Notes: generated by a model not told the origin, from the letters alone. A stretch of 48,976 bases of DNA from an uncultured Lachnospiraceae bacterium (GCA_947172705.1 CAMWCA010000023.1:1-48976), one strand, 5' to 3'. Shown: positions 25,440-34,474, counted from the first letter of the stretch. Made by a program: numbers and translations.

Positions 25440-26738
25440 ATGATGAAAAAAGGCGGAATTCTGCTTAGAAAATGCTGCGCTGCAATTCTTACCATTGCCA
25501 TGGTGGGGCTGGTTCCCGCAGGCAGTGCTTATGCGGTGAATGCAAACGGCGCGATTGCCAGAGGAATCGATGTGTCCATGCATAACGGGACGGTCAACTG
25601 GGGACAGGTGGCTAACGCAGGCATTCAGTTTACTTTTATTAAAGTGGGGAGCACCAAAAGCGGAGTGGACCCTCAGTTTGCGGCAAATATTACCGGAGCA
25701 CAGGCGGCAGGGCTGAAAACGGGAATTTATCTCTATTCTTATGCCACAACGCCGGAGCAGGCGGCTGAGGAGGCGAGGCTGGTTCTTGAGTGGATCGACC
25801 CATACACGGTAAACTATCCCATCGTATACGACATTGAGGATAAATGCCACAAGAATCTTAGCGACCAGCAGATGATCGACATCATCAATGCGTTCTGTAT
25901 TGCCATAGACGAGGCGGGCTATTATCCCATGGTCTATTCTTACAAGAATATGTTCCTTGGGAAACTGAGCATTGCCGGATGGGATAAGTGGGTGGCGCAG
26001 TACGCGGACAGCTGCGATTACAATAATAACGTGTGCTTCTGGCAGTACTCCAGCCACGGCAGTGTAGGCGGCGTAAACGGCAGAGTTGATGTGAACTATC
26101 AGTATAAGGATTACAGCAGTCTGATCATCCCGGAAGGGTTTGTGGAGCATAACGGCAGAGTCCGTTTTTACCGCAACTGGCGGATGCAGAAGGGCTGGAA
26201 TGAATACAACGGTACAAAATACTATCTGGACGGAGCAGGAAATCTGGTGCGGGGATGGTTTACCGATGCAACCGGAAACTACTATTTGACACCCGGGGAC
26301 GGCAGCATTGCCAGAGGTCAGTATCAGGTGGACGGAGCCGACCTGTACTTTACGGCGGACGGCGTCCAGACCACAGGCTGGGTGAACGTGGGCGAGGCAA
26401 GATATTTTTATGATCCGGCAAATAAGGGAATCATGAAACGGGAATGGTACAGCGACGCTCAGGGAATGCGCTACTATTTTGATCCCGGCGACGGGCACAT
26501 GACCACAGGCTGGTTTACGGCGGCGGATCAGACCTACTATGCGGATGGGGAAGGTCACGTTGTGACCGGCATCTGCGAGGTAGACGGGCAGCCTTACTAC
26601 TTCGATGCCTCCGGCGCTCTTGTAAGGGGACAGGCGTTAGAGTTGAACGGCGTTGCATACCAGACCACGCCGGAAGGCATTCTGACAGAGGTGCCGGCAG
26701 AACTGGCAGTGAGTGAGGAGACAGTGCCTGCGCAATAA
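25440..26738 (+). CDS. Secreted GH25 lysozyme with choline-binding-like wall-binding repeats
   Basis: Muramidase that cleaves N-acetylmuramic acid-beta-1,4-N-acetylglucosamine bonds in peptidoglycan. A signal peptide (about 1-32, ending AGSAYA) is followed by the GH25 barrel (about 38-225) with catalytic Asp44 in GIDVSMHNG and the DIED motif (Asp131, Glu133), and FWQYSSHGSVGGVNGRVDVN near the barrel end. Residues about 235-410 hold about seven aromatic-rich repeats (KGWNEYNGTKYYLDGAGNLV, GWFTDATGNYYL, TGWVNVGEARYFYD, TGWFTAADQTYYADGEGHVV) of the choline-binding type, which anchor proteins to teichoic acids or other wall polymers. The short tail is acidic. It lies between eno and secG with its own spacing. 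Whether it remodels the cell's own wall or attacks others cannot be told. Confidence 0.93.
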   Translation: MMKKGGILLRKCCAAILTIAMVGLVPAGSAYAVNANGAIARGIDVSMHNGTVNWGQVANAGIQFTFIKVGSTKSGVDPQFAANITGAQAAGLKTGIYLYSYATTPEQAAEEARLVLEWIDPYTVNYPIVYDIEDKCHKNLSDQQMIDIINAFCIAIDEAGYYPMVYSYKNMFLGKLSIAGWDKWVAQYADSCDYNNNVCFWQYSSHGSVGGVNGRVDVNYQYKDYSSLIIPEGFVEHNGRVRFYRNWRMQKGWNEYNGTKYYLDGAGNLVRGWFTDATGNYYLTPGDGSIARGQYQVDGADLYFTADGVQTTGWVNVGEARYFYDPANKGIMKREWYSDAQGMRYYFDPGDGHMTTGWFTAADQTYYADGEGHVVTGICEVDGQPYYFDASGALVRGQALELNGVAYQTTPEGILTEVPAELAVSEETVPAQ

Positions 26739-26765
26739 GAAGGCGAACAATCCTGCATAAAATAC

Positions 26766-26794
26766 TTGAAATATGCCGGCGTATGTGTTATGCT
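26766..26794 (+). promoter_or_regulatory. Candidate promoter of the secG-rnr-smpB series
   Basis: TTGAAA at 26766-26771, 17-bp spacer, TATGCT at 26789-26794, 30 bp upstream of the secG start. Confidence 0.6.
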
Positions 26795-26824
26795 TACATT
26801 TGCTTGGCATTAGGAGGTGTGGAA

Positions 26825-27064
26825 ATGGAAGCATTGAGAATTGTAATTCAGGTAATTTTCATTATATTATGTATCGCATTGACGGTACTGGTATTGATGC
26901 AGGAAGGTAAATCAGCGGGTCTGGGAGCCATAAGCGGCGCGGCTGAGACATACTGGGGAAAGAACAAGGGACGTTCCATGGAGGGAAAGCTTGTGAAGAT
27001 CACCAAGTATCTTGCCGTTGGATTTATGGCGCTGACCATTATATTAAATCTTAACGTATTTTAG
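26825..27064 (+). CDS. secG: Preprotein translocase subunit SecG
   Basis: Small membrane subunit of the SecYEG channel, which assists SecA-driven protein export. It has 79 residues with two transmembrane helices (about 5-25 and 60-78) joined by a cytoplasmic loop with the family motif LVLMQEGKSAGLGAISGAAE and YWGKNKGRSMEGKL. AGGAGGTG at 26812-26819 lies 5 nt before ATG 26825; the open frame extends upstream to 26783 but overlaps the promoter, so the shorter start is chosen. The order secG-rnr-smpB-ssrA is conserved in Firmicutes and supports the assignment. Confidence 0.95.
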   Translation: MEALRIVIQVIFIILCIALTVLVLMQEGKSAGLGAISGAAETYWGKNKGRSMEGKLVKITKYLAVGFMALTIILNLNVF

Positions 27065-27105
27065 AACCAACGTCCGCAGGTTTGACGGACAGGATGATAG
27101 GATTT

Positions 27106-27134
27106 AAGGCATTCTTGCAAAAGGATGCCTTTTT
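27106..27134 (+). terminator. Terminator or attenuator between secG and rnr
   Basis: AAGGCAT (27106-27112) pairs with ATGCCTT (27125-27131), followed by TTTTT at 27130-27134 and, 5 nt later, the rnr ribosome binding site. The weak 7-bp stem suggests partial readthrough into rnr. Confidence 0.65.
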
Positions 27135-27147
27135 ATGTAGGAGAATC

Positions 27148-29127
27148 GTGAAAACAAAGAGAGAATCAGGTATACAGGAAAAATTGAATCATGATGCAGA
27201 GCGTATCGTGGGAACTTTTATCAGCAATGCAAGGGGCTTTGGCTTTGTGGAAGTGGAAGGATGGGAACAGGATCTTTTCATTCCCGAAAGCGAGGTCAAC
27301 GGCGCTTTTCACAGGGACAGGGTGCAGGTGGAGCTTTTGCGGGAGCAGAAGGGAAAACGGCAGGAAGCAAGAGTTGTGGCGGTTTTAGCCCATGAGATCA
27401 CCAGGGTGGTGGGAACTTTTGACAAGACCGGAAAATTTGGTTTTGTGATTCCCGACAATGAAAAGCTCTCCTCCGATATTTTTGTGCCCATAGAACGCTC
27501 AAAGGGAGCCGTCACAGGGCATAAGGTGGTGGCGGAGCTTACAAGCTATGGAGATGAGCGGCATAAACCGGAGGGAAAGATCATAGAGATTCTTGGGCAT
27601 ATAAACGACCCCGGCGTGGATATCCTTTCTATTGTAAAAGGCTTTGACCTTCCCATGGAATTCCCAGAAAAGGTGTTAAATCAGGCGAGCCGGGCGGCAA
27701 AGGATGTGAGCGCCCAGGATATGGCGGGGCGCAAGGATCTCCGCGCTCTTACCATGGTGACCATCGACGGGGAGGATGCAAAGGATCTGGACGATGCAGT
27801 GAGTCTTTCCAAAGAAGGAAACCGCTATTTTTTGGGAGTCCACATTGCAGATGTGACCAATTACGTACAGGAAAACTCAGCCCTGGACTGGGAGGCGTTA
27901 AAGCGGGGCACCAGTGTTTATCTGGTAGACAGGGTGATCCCCATGTTGCCCCACGCTCTTTCCAATGGAATCTGTTCTCTGAATATGGGAGAAGACCGGC
28001 TTGCCTTAAGCTGTCTTATGACCTTAAATGAAAAAGGGGAAATGATCGATTACGAGATTGCAGAGACGGTGATCCGTGTGGATCAGAGAATGTCCTATAC
28101 GGATGTGAATCAAATTCTGGAAGGGGACGAAGAGACGAGAAGCCGGTTTACTTCCCTGGTTCCCATGTTTTTACTGATGAAAGAGCTTGCGGATCTTGTG
28201 AGAGAAAAGAGAAAAAAACGGGGTTCCATTGATTTTGACTTTCCGGAAAGTAAGATCCTGCTGGATCAAAGAGGCGTGCCTGTTTCCATTAAGCCTTATG
28301 AGAGAAACGCCGCAACCAAAATCATAGAGGATTTTATGCTCCTTGCCAATGAGACGGTGGCACAGCATTTTTACTGGATGGAGCTTCCTTTTGTTTACAG
28401 AACCCATGATTTTCCTGATCCGGAGAAGATCTTAAAGCTTGGAACACTGATTAACAATTTTGGATATCATATTAAAGTGAAAAGCGGGGACAATGAGATC
28501 CATCCTAAGGAGATCCAAAAGCTGTTGGGGAAAATCGAAGGCACTCAGGAGGAGGCGCTGATCAGCCGGCTGGCGCTCAGGAGCATGAAACGCGCTCAGT
28601 ATACCGTGGATTGTACGGGGCATTTCGGGCTTGCCTGCCAGTTTTATTGTCATTTTACGTCCCCTATCAGAAGATATCCCGATCTCCAGATCCACAGGAT
28701 TATAAAGGAACAGCTGCGGGGAAGAATGACAGAGAACCGGATAGAGCATTACCGTGGGATTCTTCCTGAGGTGGCAAAGCATTCTTCGGAAACAGAGCGC
28801 AGGGCGGACGAGGCGGAGCGGGAAACCGAGAAGCTGAAAAAGGTACAGTATATGGAACAGAGGATAGGGGAGATTTACGAGGGCGTGATTTCGGGAATCA
28901 CCTCCTGGGGAATTTATGTGGAGCTTCCCAATACGGTGGAGGGAATGATCCATGTTTCCCGGCTTGCAGGCGATTACTATTATTACAGCGAAGAAACCTA
29001 TGAAATGATTGGAAGGGACACAGGCAGAAGCTATAAGCTGGGGCAAAAACTGGAGATCATGGTGGACGGTGTGGACTATTTCCAGAAAAGCGTTGAGTTT
29101 GTGCTTGCACCGGAGACGGAGGAGTAA
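27148..29127 (+). CDS. rnr: Ribonuclease R
   Basis: Processive 3'-5' exoribonuclease that degrades structured RNA and, with SmpB-tmRNA, faulty mRNAs on stalled ribosomes. It has 659 residues: cold-shock domains (about 15-150), the RNB catalytic domain (about 190-520) with metal-binding [15 protein letters not shown] near 206-218 and the loop [18 protein letters not shown], and a C-terminal S1 domain (about 570-650, [21 protein letters not shown]). It is shorter than the about 710-810 residues of many homologues, mainly at the N- and C-terminal basic tails. Start GTG 27148 has AGGAG 4 nt upstream; the longer open frame from 27082 crosses the terminator hairpin and is rejected. It is followed by smpB after 16 bp. 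Confidence 0.96.
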   Translation: MKTKRESGIQEKLNHDAERIVGTFISNARGFGFVEVEGWEQDLFIPESEVNGAFHRDRVQVELLREQKGKRQEARVVAVLAHEITRVVGTFDKTGKFGFVIPDNEKLSSDIFVPIERSKGAVTGHKVVAELTSYGDERHKPEGKIIEILGHINDPGVDILSIVKGFDLPMEFPEKVLNQASRAAKDVSAQDMAGRKDLRALTMVTIDGEDAKDLDDAVSLSKEGNRYFLGVHIADVTNYVQENSALDWEALKRGTSVYLVDRVIPMLPHALSNGICSLNMGEDRLALSCLMTLNEKGEMIDYEIAETVIRVDQRMSYTDVNQILEGDEETRSRFTSLVPMFLLMKELADLVREKRKKRGSIDFDFPESKILLDQRGVPVSIKPYERNAATKIIEDFMLLANETVAQHFYWMELPFVYRTHDFPDPEKILKLGTLINNFGYHIKVKSGDNEIHPKEIQKLLGKIEGTQEEALISRLALRSMKRAQYTVDCTGHFGLACQFYCHFTSPIRRYPDLQIHRIIKEQLRGRMTENRIEHYRGILPEVAKHSSETERRADEAERETEKLKKVQYMEQRIGEIYEGVISGITSWGIYVELPNTVEGMIHVSRLAGDYYYYSEETYEMIGRDTGRSYKLGQKLEIMVDGVDYFQKSVEFVLAPETEE

Positions 29128-29143
29128 AGGAAGGGGAGCAGGT

Positions 29144-29611
29144 ATGGGAAAAGAAGAATTGAAGCTGGTGGCAAACAATAAAAAAGCATACCATGACTAT
29201 TTTATAGAGGAAAAATATGAGGCGGGTCTGGTGCTCCATGGAACGGAGGTGAAGTCCCTGCGCATGGGCAAATGCAGTATCAAGGAGGCGTTTATCCGGA
29301 TTGAAGGGGGCGAAATATTTATTTACGGCATGCACATAAGCCCATACGAAAAGGGGAATATTTTTAATAAAGATCCGTTAAGAGTGCGCAAGCTCCTGCT
29401 GCATAAGCAGCAGATCCGAAAGCTCATCGGAAACAGCGCGGAAAAAGGCTATACCATTGTGCCTCTGCAGGTCTATTTTAAGGACGGCAGGGCAAAGATC
29501 GAGATCGGGCTGGCAAAAGGAAAGAAGCTTTACGATAAACGGCAGGACATAGCCAAAAAGGATCAGCGCAGAGAGGCGGAAAAGGAATTGAAGATGAAAT
29601 TGAGGGCATAA
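29144..29611 (+). CDS. smpB: SsrA-binding protein SmpB
   Basis: Small cytosolic protein that carries tmRNA into the empty A site of stalled ribosomes. It has 155 residues, the usual length, with an OB-fold. Seen: [20 protein letters not shown], the family signature [38 protein letters not shown], and the basic C-terminal tail [20 protein letters not shown] that decodes in place of a codon. GGGGAG lies upstream of ATG 29144; the frame open from 29009 overlaps rnr and is not the start. The tmRNA gene follows 58 bp downstream, so both partners are adjacent. Confidence 0.97.
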   Translation: MGKEELKLVANNKKAYHDYFIEEKYEAGLVLHGTEVKSLRMGKCSIKEAFIRIEGGEIFIYGMHISPYEKGNIFNKDPLRVRKLLLHKQQIRKLIGNSAEKGYTIVPLQVYFKDGRAKIEIGLAKGKKLYDKRQDIAKKDQRREAEKELKMKLRA

Positions 29612-29629
29612 ATTATCCTTTGCAGGATG

Positions 29630-29658
29630 TTGCATTTTTAGCGGCATTTTAATATAAT
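29630..29658 (+). promoter_or_regulatory. Promoter of the tmRNA gene
   Basis: TTGCAT at 29630-29635, 17-bp spacer, perfect TATAAT at 29653-29658, 12 bp before the mature 5' end of the RNA. Confidence 0.82.
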
Positions 29659-29669
29659 ATAATTATCCA

Positions 29670-30015
29670 GGGATAGTAAAGGTTTCGACAGGGGTCTTGC
29701 AGCTGGAGAAGCTATCCGCAGGCGATGCGTTAAATCGCAAATCTAAATATAAACGCTGAAGATAATTTAGCATACGCTGCCTAAGGGCAGCTGTCTGACC
29801 TGAGGCACCTACACTTCAGGAGCCAGGCATCGACTATGTAGGAAACGACACAGACTAAGCTTTGCCTCTGTGGGCGTAATATGAAGCTACTGAACAAGCC
29901 GGGGTGTCGGTTTCCTGGCTTGGGAGGGAATGAGGGTTTCCCGAAATAATCGACTATGATAGTAGAAGGACAGGGAATGGGTCTTTGGACGCGGGTTCGA
30001 CTCCCGCCTATTCCA
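29670..30015 (+). ncRNA. ssrA: Transfer-messenger RNA (tmRNA)
   Basis: Rescues stalled ribosomes and tags the nascent peptide for proteolysis. The 346-nt RNA has a tRNA-like acceptor made of GGGATAG (29670-29676) and CTATTCC (30008-30014, one G-U pair), discriminator A at 30015, and a T-arm GCGGG/CCCGC with loop TTCGACT at 29991-30007. The 5' region has the conserved GGTTTCGACAGG. Resume codon GCA at 29737 opens a 15-codon tag reading ANLNINAEDNLAYAA, with stop TAA at 29782-29784. The 3' CCA is not encoded in register and must be added. Several pseudoknot-forming stretches follow the tag. smpB lies directly upstream. Confidence 0.97.
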
Positions 30016-30042
30016 TTTTTGTAAAAGATATCACACGATCCA

Positions 30043-30090
30043 AGGTGTAAAGCCTATTGAATGATTAAGGTTTTACGCCTGTTCTATTTT
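30043..30090 (+). terminator. Terminator downstream of ssrA
   Basis: AGGTGTAAAGCCT (30043-30055) pairs over 13 bp (two G-U) with AGGTTTTACGCCT (30068-30080), then GTTCTATTTT. It also shows that an ATG at 30061, inside the loop, is not a gene start. Confidence 0.8.
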
Positions 30091-30126
30091 ATGGAAAAGT
30101 TCAATGAAACAGAAAGGATGATACCC

Positions 30127-30720
30127 TTGGCTGACAAAACAGATTTTTATGTAGGCGGATATCGCTTTGCATCTTTAGGGGACGCCGGGCAGGCGAAGCA
30201 GGAGCAAAAGAAAGCGGCATATTTTGAGGATAAACTGACCGGCCGAAGCGCCCAGGATATGCTGGCGGTATATGATAAAATTTTGGATGAAAAGGTGTTC
30301 CAAACTCCGGCTGGATGGGAATACCTGAAAAAATTGCAGGAGGAGCTGAGACGTGCAGGCATACAGGAGGGAGCAATCAGACCGATCCCCATGTACGTTA
30401 TGTTTACCCATGACAATGATGATGAAACGCCTGTAAGAGTCAGAATTAAACCGGCGAAAAAGAAAGATACCGGAAGGGCATTGTTTAGAACCTCCGTTTT
30501 TATCAACCTGTTTCTGGCGGTTTTGGTGATCGCTATGTTTGTGATTTCTTTAAGCAGCAGCAATCCAAATATTTTAAATTATAAAAATGTTCTGGAAAAT
30601 CAATACGCTTCCTGGGAGCAGGAACTTACGAAAAGGGAAAAAAGCCTGAGGCAGAAGGAAGCGCTGCTGGAAGAAGGAGGAGAAGCCCAGGAGGATCAAA
30701 TGCAGGGCTTGGATGATTAA
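30127..30720 (+). CDS. Unknown protein with one transmembrane helix and C-terminal coiled coil
   Basis: Protein of 197 residues. The N-terminal about 110 residues are soluble and mixed (DFYVGGYRFASLGDAGQAKQ; GWEYLKKLQEELRRAG), followed by a single membrane helix (about 124-144, VFINLFLAVLVIAMFVISL) and a charged coiled-coil-like tail (about 155-197). I recall similar proteins starting DFYVGGYRF in Lachnospiraceae but know no function. Start: AAAGGATGA with a 5-nt spacer points to TTG 30127; ATG 30118 (3 residues longer) has its Shine-Dalgarno sequence abutting and ATG 30061 lies in a terminator loop. It stands alone between tmRNA and the two-component operon. Confidence 0.75.
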   Translation: MADKTDFYVGGYRFASLGDAGQAKQEQKKAAYFEDKLTGRSAQDMLAVYDKILDEKVFQTPAGWEYLKKLQEELRRAGIQEGAIRPIPMYVMFTHDNDDETPVRVRIKPAKKKDTGRALFRTSVFINLFLAVLVIAMFVISLSSSNPNILNYKNVLENQYASWEQELTKREKSLRQKEALLEEGGEAQEDQMQGLDD

Positions 30721-30760
30721 AGTGATTTTCCAGCGCTATTTTCACAAATTCAACATAATT

Positions 30761-30789
30761 TTGCAATATACTGATGATAAATATAAAAT
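30761..30789 (+). promoter_or_regulatory. Candidate promoter of the two-component operon
   Basis: TTGCAA at 30761-30766, 17-bp spacer, TAAAAT at 30784-30789, 24 bp upstream of the response regulator start. Confidence 0.55.
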
Positions 30790-30813
30790 ATATGAAATCA
30801 AGAGGGCACTTTT

Positions 30814-31503
30814 ATGGATAGGATGAAAATACTTGTGGTGGATGATGAAGCCAGAATGAGAAAACTGGTAAAGGATTTTCTGACCAAAAGCGGCTATGAG
30901 GTGATAGAGGCTGAGGATGGAAGCCAGGCATTGGATCTTTTTTATGATCAGAAGGATATTGCGCTGATCATATTGGATGTGATGATGCCGAAAGTGGACG
31001 GCTGGGAGGTTTGTCGTGAGATCAGACAATATTCCAGAGTTCCCATTATCATGCTTACGGCAAAGTCTGACGAGCGGGATGAGCTTCAGGGCTTTGGGCT
31101 GGGAGTTGACGAATATATTTCCAAGCCTTTCAGTCCGAAGATCCTGGTGGCAAGGGTAGAAGCGATCCTCAGAAGGGCGGGACAGCTTGACAGAGAGAAT
31201 CTCCTGGAGGCAGGGGGAATCGTCATCGATAAGGCGGCGCACAGTGTAACCATTGACGGGAAACCGGTGGAACTGAGCTACAAGGAATTTGAACTTCTTG
31301 CCTATTTTCTGGAAAACAAAGGGATTGCGTTGTCCCGGGAGAAGATCTTAAATAACGTATGGAATTATGATTATTTTGGAGATGCCAGAACCATTGACAC
31401 CCATGTGAAAAAGCTGCGGAGTAAAATGGGAAAGAAGGGGGATCTGATCAGGACGATCTGGGGAATGGGCTACAAGTTTGAAACGGAGAATGAAAACCCA
31501 TGA
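30814..31503 (+). CDS. OmpR/PhoB-family response regulator
   Basis: DNA-binding regulator of 229 residues. Receiver domain (about 4-120): acidic pocket VVDDE at 8-12, phosphoacceptor Asp55 in ILDVMMPKVDGWE, threonine in MLTAKSDE, and Lys104 in YISKPF. The C-terminal winged helix (about 130-226) has the family pattern VELSYKEFELLAYF, SREKILNNVWNYDY and RTIDTHVKKLRSKMG. All phosphorylation residues are intact. Its stop overlaps the kinase start by 4 bp (ATGA), so the pair is translationally coupled. Targets are unknown; the lipoprotein and secreted protein genes just downstream are candidates by position. Confidence 0.95.
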   Translation: MDRMKILVVDDEARMRKLVKDFLTKSGYEVIEAEDGSQALDLFYDQKDIALIILDVMMPKVDGWEVCREIRQYSRVPIIMLTAKSDERDELQGFGLGVDEYISKPFSPKILVARVEAILRRAGQLDRENLLEAGGIVIDKAAHSVTIDGKPVELSYKEFELLAYFLENKGIALSREKILNNVWNYDYFGDARTIDTHVKKLRSKMGKKGDLIRTIWGMGYKFETENENP

Positions 31504-32969
31504 AATATTCTATTCGAAGACAATTTGCGCTGGTATTTTGTCTGCTCATGGCAGGAACCATCCTGCTGTGCTGGTTTATCAACAATACTTTTCTGGAAAG
31601 ATATTATCTGAACAATAAGCAAAAGGTTATGATGAACGTTTATTTTGTGGTGAATCAGGCATCCAATGAGGGGATTATCCGGTCGGATGATTTTGATATT
31701 GAATTCCAGAAAATATGCAGCAGGAATAACATCAGTATTATTCTTTTGGACGCGGAAACAAGAACGATCAAAACCTCCATGAATGATTATGAGATCTTAA
31801 GCAGGCAGCTGTTGGATTATCTGTTTCAAAAGGATTCCTACACGAACGGCAAGCTGTTGGTGGAGGAGGACAATTATGAGATGAGGATCAAGCTGGATGA
31901 AAGAACCCAGCTTGAATATGTAGATATGTGGGGGGTGCTGGATGGAGGGAATCTTTTTCTGTTCAGAAGTCCCCTGGAAGGCATCAGGGAAAGCGTGGCG
32001 CTTGCCAACCGTTTCCTTGCCTATGTGGGAACCGGCGCGGCTATATTGAGCGCGCTGATCATCCTTGTAGTATCCCGTAAGATTACAGAGCCGATCATGG
32101 AGCTTACAGGAATTTCAGAACGCATGTGCCATTTGGATTTTGACGCCAAATACACAGGGAACAGTAAAACGGAGATTGCTCTCCTGGGACAGAACATCAA
32201 CGAACTTTCGGAGACCCTGGAGACTACCATATCGGAGCTGAAGAGCGCAAATAATGAACTGCTAAGGGACATTGAAAAGAAAAACAGGACCGATGAAATG
32301 CGCAAAGAGTTCCTCTCAAATGTGTCCCATGAATTAAAAACCCCCATTGCCCTGATCCAGGGCTATGCAGAAGGATTAAAAGAGGGAATCAACGATGACG
32401 AGGAGAGCAGAAATTTTTATTGTGAGGTTATTATGGATGAGGCATCCAAAATGAACCATATGGTCAAGAAGCTGCTGACCCTCAATCAACTGGAATTTGG
32501 AAATAATACCGTTACAATGGAGCGCTTTGATATTACGGCTTTGATCACAAATTACCTTCAAACCGCAGAAATATTGTGCAGACAGAAGGAAATTACCCTG
32601 CAGATGGAGTCTTATCCGCCGATCCATGTCTGGGCGGATGAATTTATGGTGGAGGAAGTTTTCAATAATTATTTTACAAATGCAGTAAATCATGTTGCAG
32701 AAAGCAGAGTGATTGATGTAAAATTATCTTTGAATGAAAATGTGGTACGGACGACGGTTTTTAATACGGGTTTGCCCATACCGGAAGAAAGTCTTCCTTT
32801 AATATGGGAGAAATTTTATAAAGTAGATAAGGCGAGGACCAGAGAATATGGCGGCAGTGGAGTAGGGCTTTCCATTGTCAAGGCAATGATGGAGTCCATG
32901 AATCAGAAATATGGCGTTATCAATTATGACAACGGAGTTGCTTTTTGGTTTGAGCTTGAGGTATGCTAG
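31500..32969 (+). CDS. Membrane sensor histidine kinase
   Basis: Partner of the preceding regulator, 489 residues. A first helix (about 8-28, FALVFCLLMAGTILLCWFI), an extracytoplasmic sensor of about 135 residues, a second helix (about 170-190), a HAMP linker (ITEPIMELTGISERM), and a coiled coil. The H box FLSNVSHELKTPIALIQGYAEG carries phospho-His near 277. The N box is FNNYFTNAVNHV, and the G boxes are VFNTGLPIPEE and GGSGVGLSIVKAMM. The catalytic pattern is complete. The ligand is not known; the sensor loop is not a recognisable PAS or Cache core. It is followed 20 bp later by a lipoprotein gene that may be an accessory sensor or an output. Confidence 0.95.
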   Translation: MKYSIRRQFALVFCLLMAGTILLCWFINNTFLERYYLNNKQKVMMNVYFVVNQASNEGIIRSDDFDIEFQKICSRNNISIILLDAETRTIKTSMNDYEILSRQLLDYLFQKDSYTNGKLLVEEDNYEMRIKLDERTQLEYVDMWGVLDGGNLFLFRSPLEGIRESVALANRFLAYVGTGAAILSALIILVVSRKITEPIMELTGISERMCHLDFDAKYTGNSKTEIALLGQNINELSETLETTISELKSANNELLRDIEKKNRTDEMRKEFLSNVSHELKTPIALIQGYAEGLKEGINDDEESRNFYCEVIMDEASKMNHMVKKLLTLNQLEFGNNTVTMERFDITALITNYLQTAEILCRQKEITLQMESYPPIHVWADEFMVEEVFNNYFTNAVNHVAESRVIDVKLSLNENVVRTTVFNTGLPIPEESLPLIWEKFYKVDKARTREYGGSGVGLSIVKAMMESMNQKYGVINYDNGVAFWFELEVC

Positions 32970-32989
32970 GATTTTTGGAGGAGGCAGAT

Positions 32990-33733
32990 ATGAGCAAAAA
33001 ATGGATAGGCTGTGTGACTGTGGTTTTGTCAGCAGTTATGATGGCAGGCTGTGGAAATAAGATACCGGAATTGACCGATGCCCAGCAGGCTTTGGTGGTG
33101 GAGTATGCTACAGGGGTGCTGCTGAAATATGACGGAAATCATGAAAGCAAGTTGGTAGATCTGGCACTGGTGGAGCAGGAAGCGGAGGAACCAGTGGAGG
33201 AGGAGACTGCCAAGGTATCGGAAAACGAAGAGGCGGAGCCGGAAACGGAGGAAGCCGGAGGAGGTCTGGAGGGCGACATGAGCGATGTGACAGTGATAGA
33301 TCAGACCCAGGCGGCTACCATAGAATCCTTCCTGCACCTGGATTCGGTAAAGATTACCTATACCGGATTTGAAACAGAAGTCTTTTATCCCAACCAGGGA
33401 GAAGATCTTTTCTTTGTGATGAATGCTTCAGAGGGAACCCAGCTGCTGGTATTGAAGTTCTTGGCGGAGAACCTCGGAGGGGCGGAAACAACGCTTGATA
33501 CGGTGCAAAGCGGCGTGAGGTTTAAAATCGTAGTGGATGGGCAGGAGAAAAATGCTTTGACGACCATGCTGCTGAATGATTTGGCATATTATCAGGGAAC
33601 CCTTGCACCGGGAGAAAGCACAGAGCTTGTTTTGATCTGCGAAGTGCCCAATGAGCAGGCGGGAATGATATCATCTCTTGAGCTGGTGATGAAAAATGCA
33701 GAGGATGCCGTTACGATTTCACTAAATAATTGA
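32990..33733 (+). CDS. Lipoprotein with Ig-like (DUF4352/DUF5067-type) domain
   Basis: Protein of 247 residues. A lipoprotein signal peptide with lipobox VMMAGC (Cys near 20) means it is tethered to the outer face of the membrane. A long acidic, Glu-rich linker (about 60-105) leads to a beta-rich C-terminal domain (about 110-247: SVKITYTGFETEVFYPNQGE, LVLKFLAENLGG, LVLICEVPNEQ) resembling DUF4352/DUF5067 immunoglobulin-like folds. GGAGGAGG lies 5 nt before ATG 32990; the frame extends 9 codons further upstream into the kinase gene without a proper site. It sits in the two-component operon, so it may assist sensing (inference). The -35 box of the next promoter overlaps its stop codon. Confidence 0.85.
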   Translation: MSKKWIGCVTVVLSAVMMAGCGNKIPELTDAQQALVVEYATGVLLKYDGNHESKLVDLALVEQEAEEPVEEETAKVSENEEAEPETEEAGGGLEGDMSDVTVIDQTQAATIESFLHLDSVKITYTGFETEVFYPNQGEDLFFVMNASEGTQLLVLKFLAENLGGAETTLDTVQSGVRFKIVVDGQEKNALTTMLLNDLAYYQGTLAPGESTELVLICEVPNEQAGMISSLELVMKNAEDAVTISLNN

Positions 33734-33759
33734 CAAATTTATTCGGCAAGAGGTATAAT
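33730..33759 (+). promoter_or_regulatory. Strong promoter of the secreted-protein gene
   Basis: Perfect TTGACA at 33730-33735, 18-bp spacer, perfect TATAAT at 33754-33759, 71 bp before the start at 33830. The -35 box overlaps the lipoprotein stop codon. Confidence 0.88.
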
Positions 33760-33829
33760 AAAACCATTCTATGAGAACGAAAACAAAATGCTTGGCAGAA
33801 CGGGCATAATTTTAAATGGAGGAAAAAGT

Positions 33830-34474
33830 ATGAAAGCAAATACCATCAAAAAAAGGCTGACAGGCGTTTTGGTTGCCGCTTTGGTAATGGCACCTGTTAT
33901 AAGTGTTGCTGCAGCAAATAGCAGCGAGACCCCCAGCGGCAGTACCGTTGTAGAGGAAGTAGTGGCAGAAGCAGGCGGTGAGACGGCAGCCGTTCCTGAA
34001 AGAAGTACAGTTGCCGGCGTAGTAACCACAACAAAGGGAGCATACCTTGCAACCAGCGTAGACGGAGCCGCAGTTACAACCAGTACAGAGGAGATTGCAT
34101 CAGGCTATGGATTGTCAGCCGGTGAAACACCCTATGTAAAATTGACCAATGCAGATCCCAAGAAGAGTCATCTTGCCAAGGCGGCAATTGATTTGGCAGC
34201 TGCTTCCCAGGAAGCGGAAGTAGGACCCATGCTTAACCTTGAACTTGGGAAAATGTCAGGCGGAAAATACAGTCTTTTGTCCAGTGATGGAGCGGATGTT
34301 CGTATCACATTTGGCATTCCTAAGGACTTTGCCCAGGCGGATAAGACGTTTGCCGTAGTATGTGTACGTGCAGGCGGCGTTGTTTCCATCCTCAATGATG
34401 TTGATGACAATCCTGATACTGTTACCTTTGATACAAAGGGCGGTGCAGGAACCTATGCAATTATCAAATTTTAA
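33830..34474 (+). CDS. Secreted protein of unknown function
   Basis: Protein of 214 residues with a classic Sec signal peptide (about 1-28: basic MKANTIKKR, hydrophobic GVLVAALVMAPVISVA, cleavage near AAA). A low-complexity Ser/Thr/Glu-rich spacer (about 30-65) leads to a compact C-terminal domain ending VTFDTKGGAGTYAIIKF. No catalytic motif, membrane anchor or LPXTG sorting signal is visible. I do not recognise a function. GGAGG lies 8 nt before ATG 33830. It has its own consensus promoter and is followed by hairpins, so it is probably a highly expressed single gene. Confidence 0.82.
   Translation: MKANTIKKRLTGVLVAALVMAPVISVAAANSSETPSGSTVVEEVVAEAGGETAAVPERSTVAGVVTTTKGAYLATSVDGAAVTTSTEEIASGYGLSAGETPYVKLTNADPKKSHLAKAAIDLAAASQEAEVGPMLNLELGKMSGGKYSLLSSDGADVRITFGIPKDFAQADKTFAVVCVRAGGVVSILNDVDDNPDTVTFDTKGGAGTYAIIKF

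Noticed and set aside
27082..27147. Longer rnr start
   Set aside because: The extra 22 codons span a terminator hairpin and T5; AGGAG lies just before GTG 27148.
29670..30015. tRNA genes elsewhere in the window
   Set aside because: Apart from the tRNA-like ends of tmRNA I saw no T-loop and anticodon arrangement in the intergenic regions; a tRNA scan would confirm.
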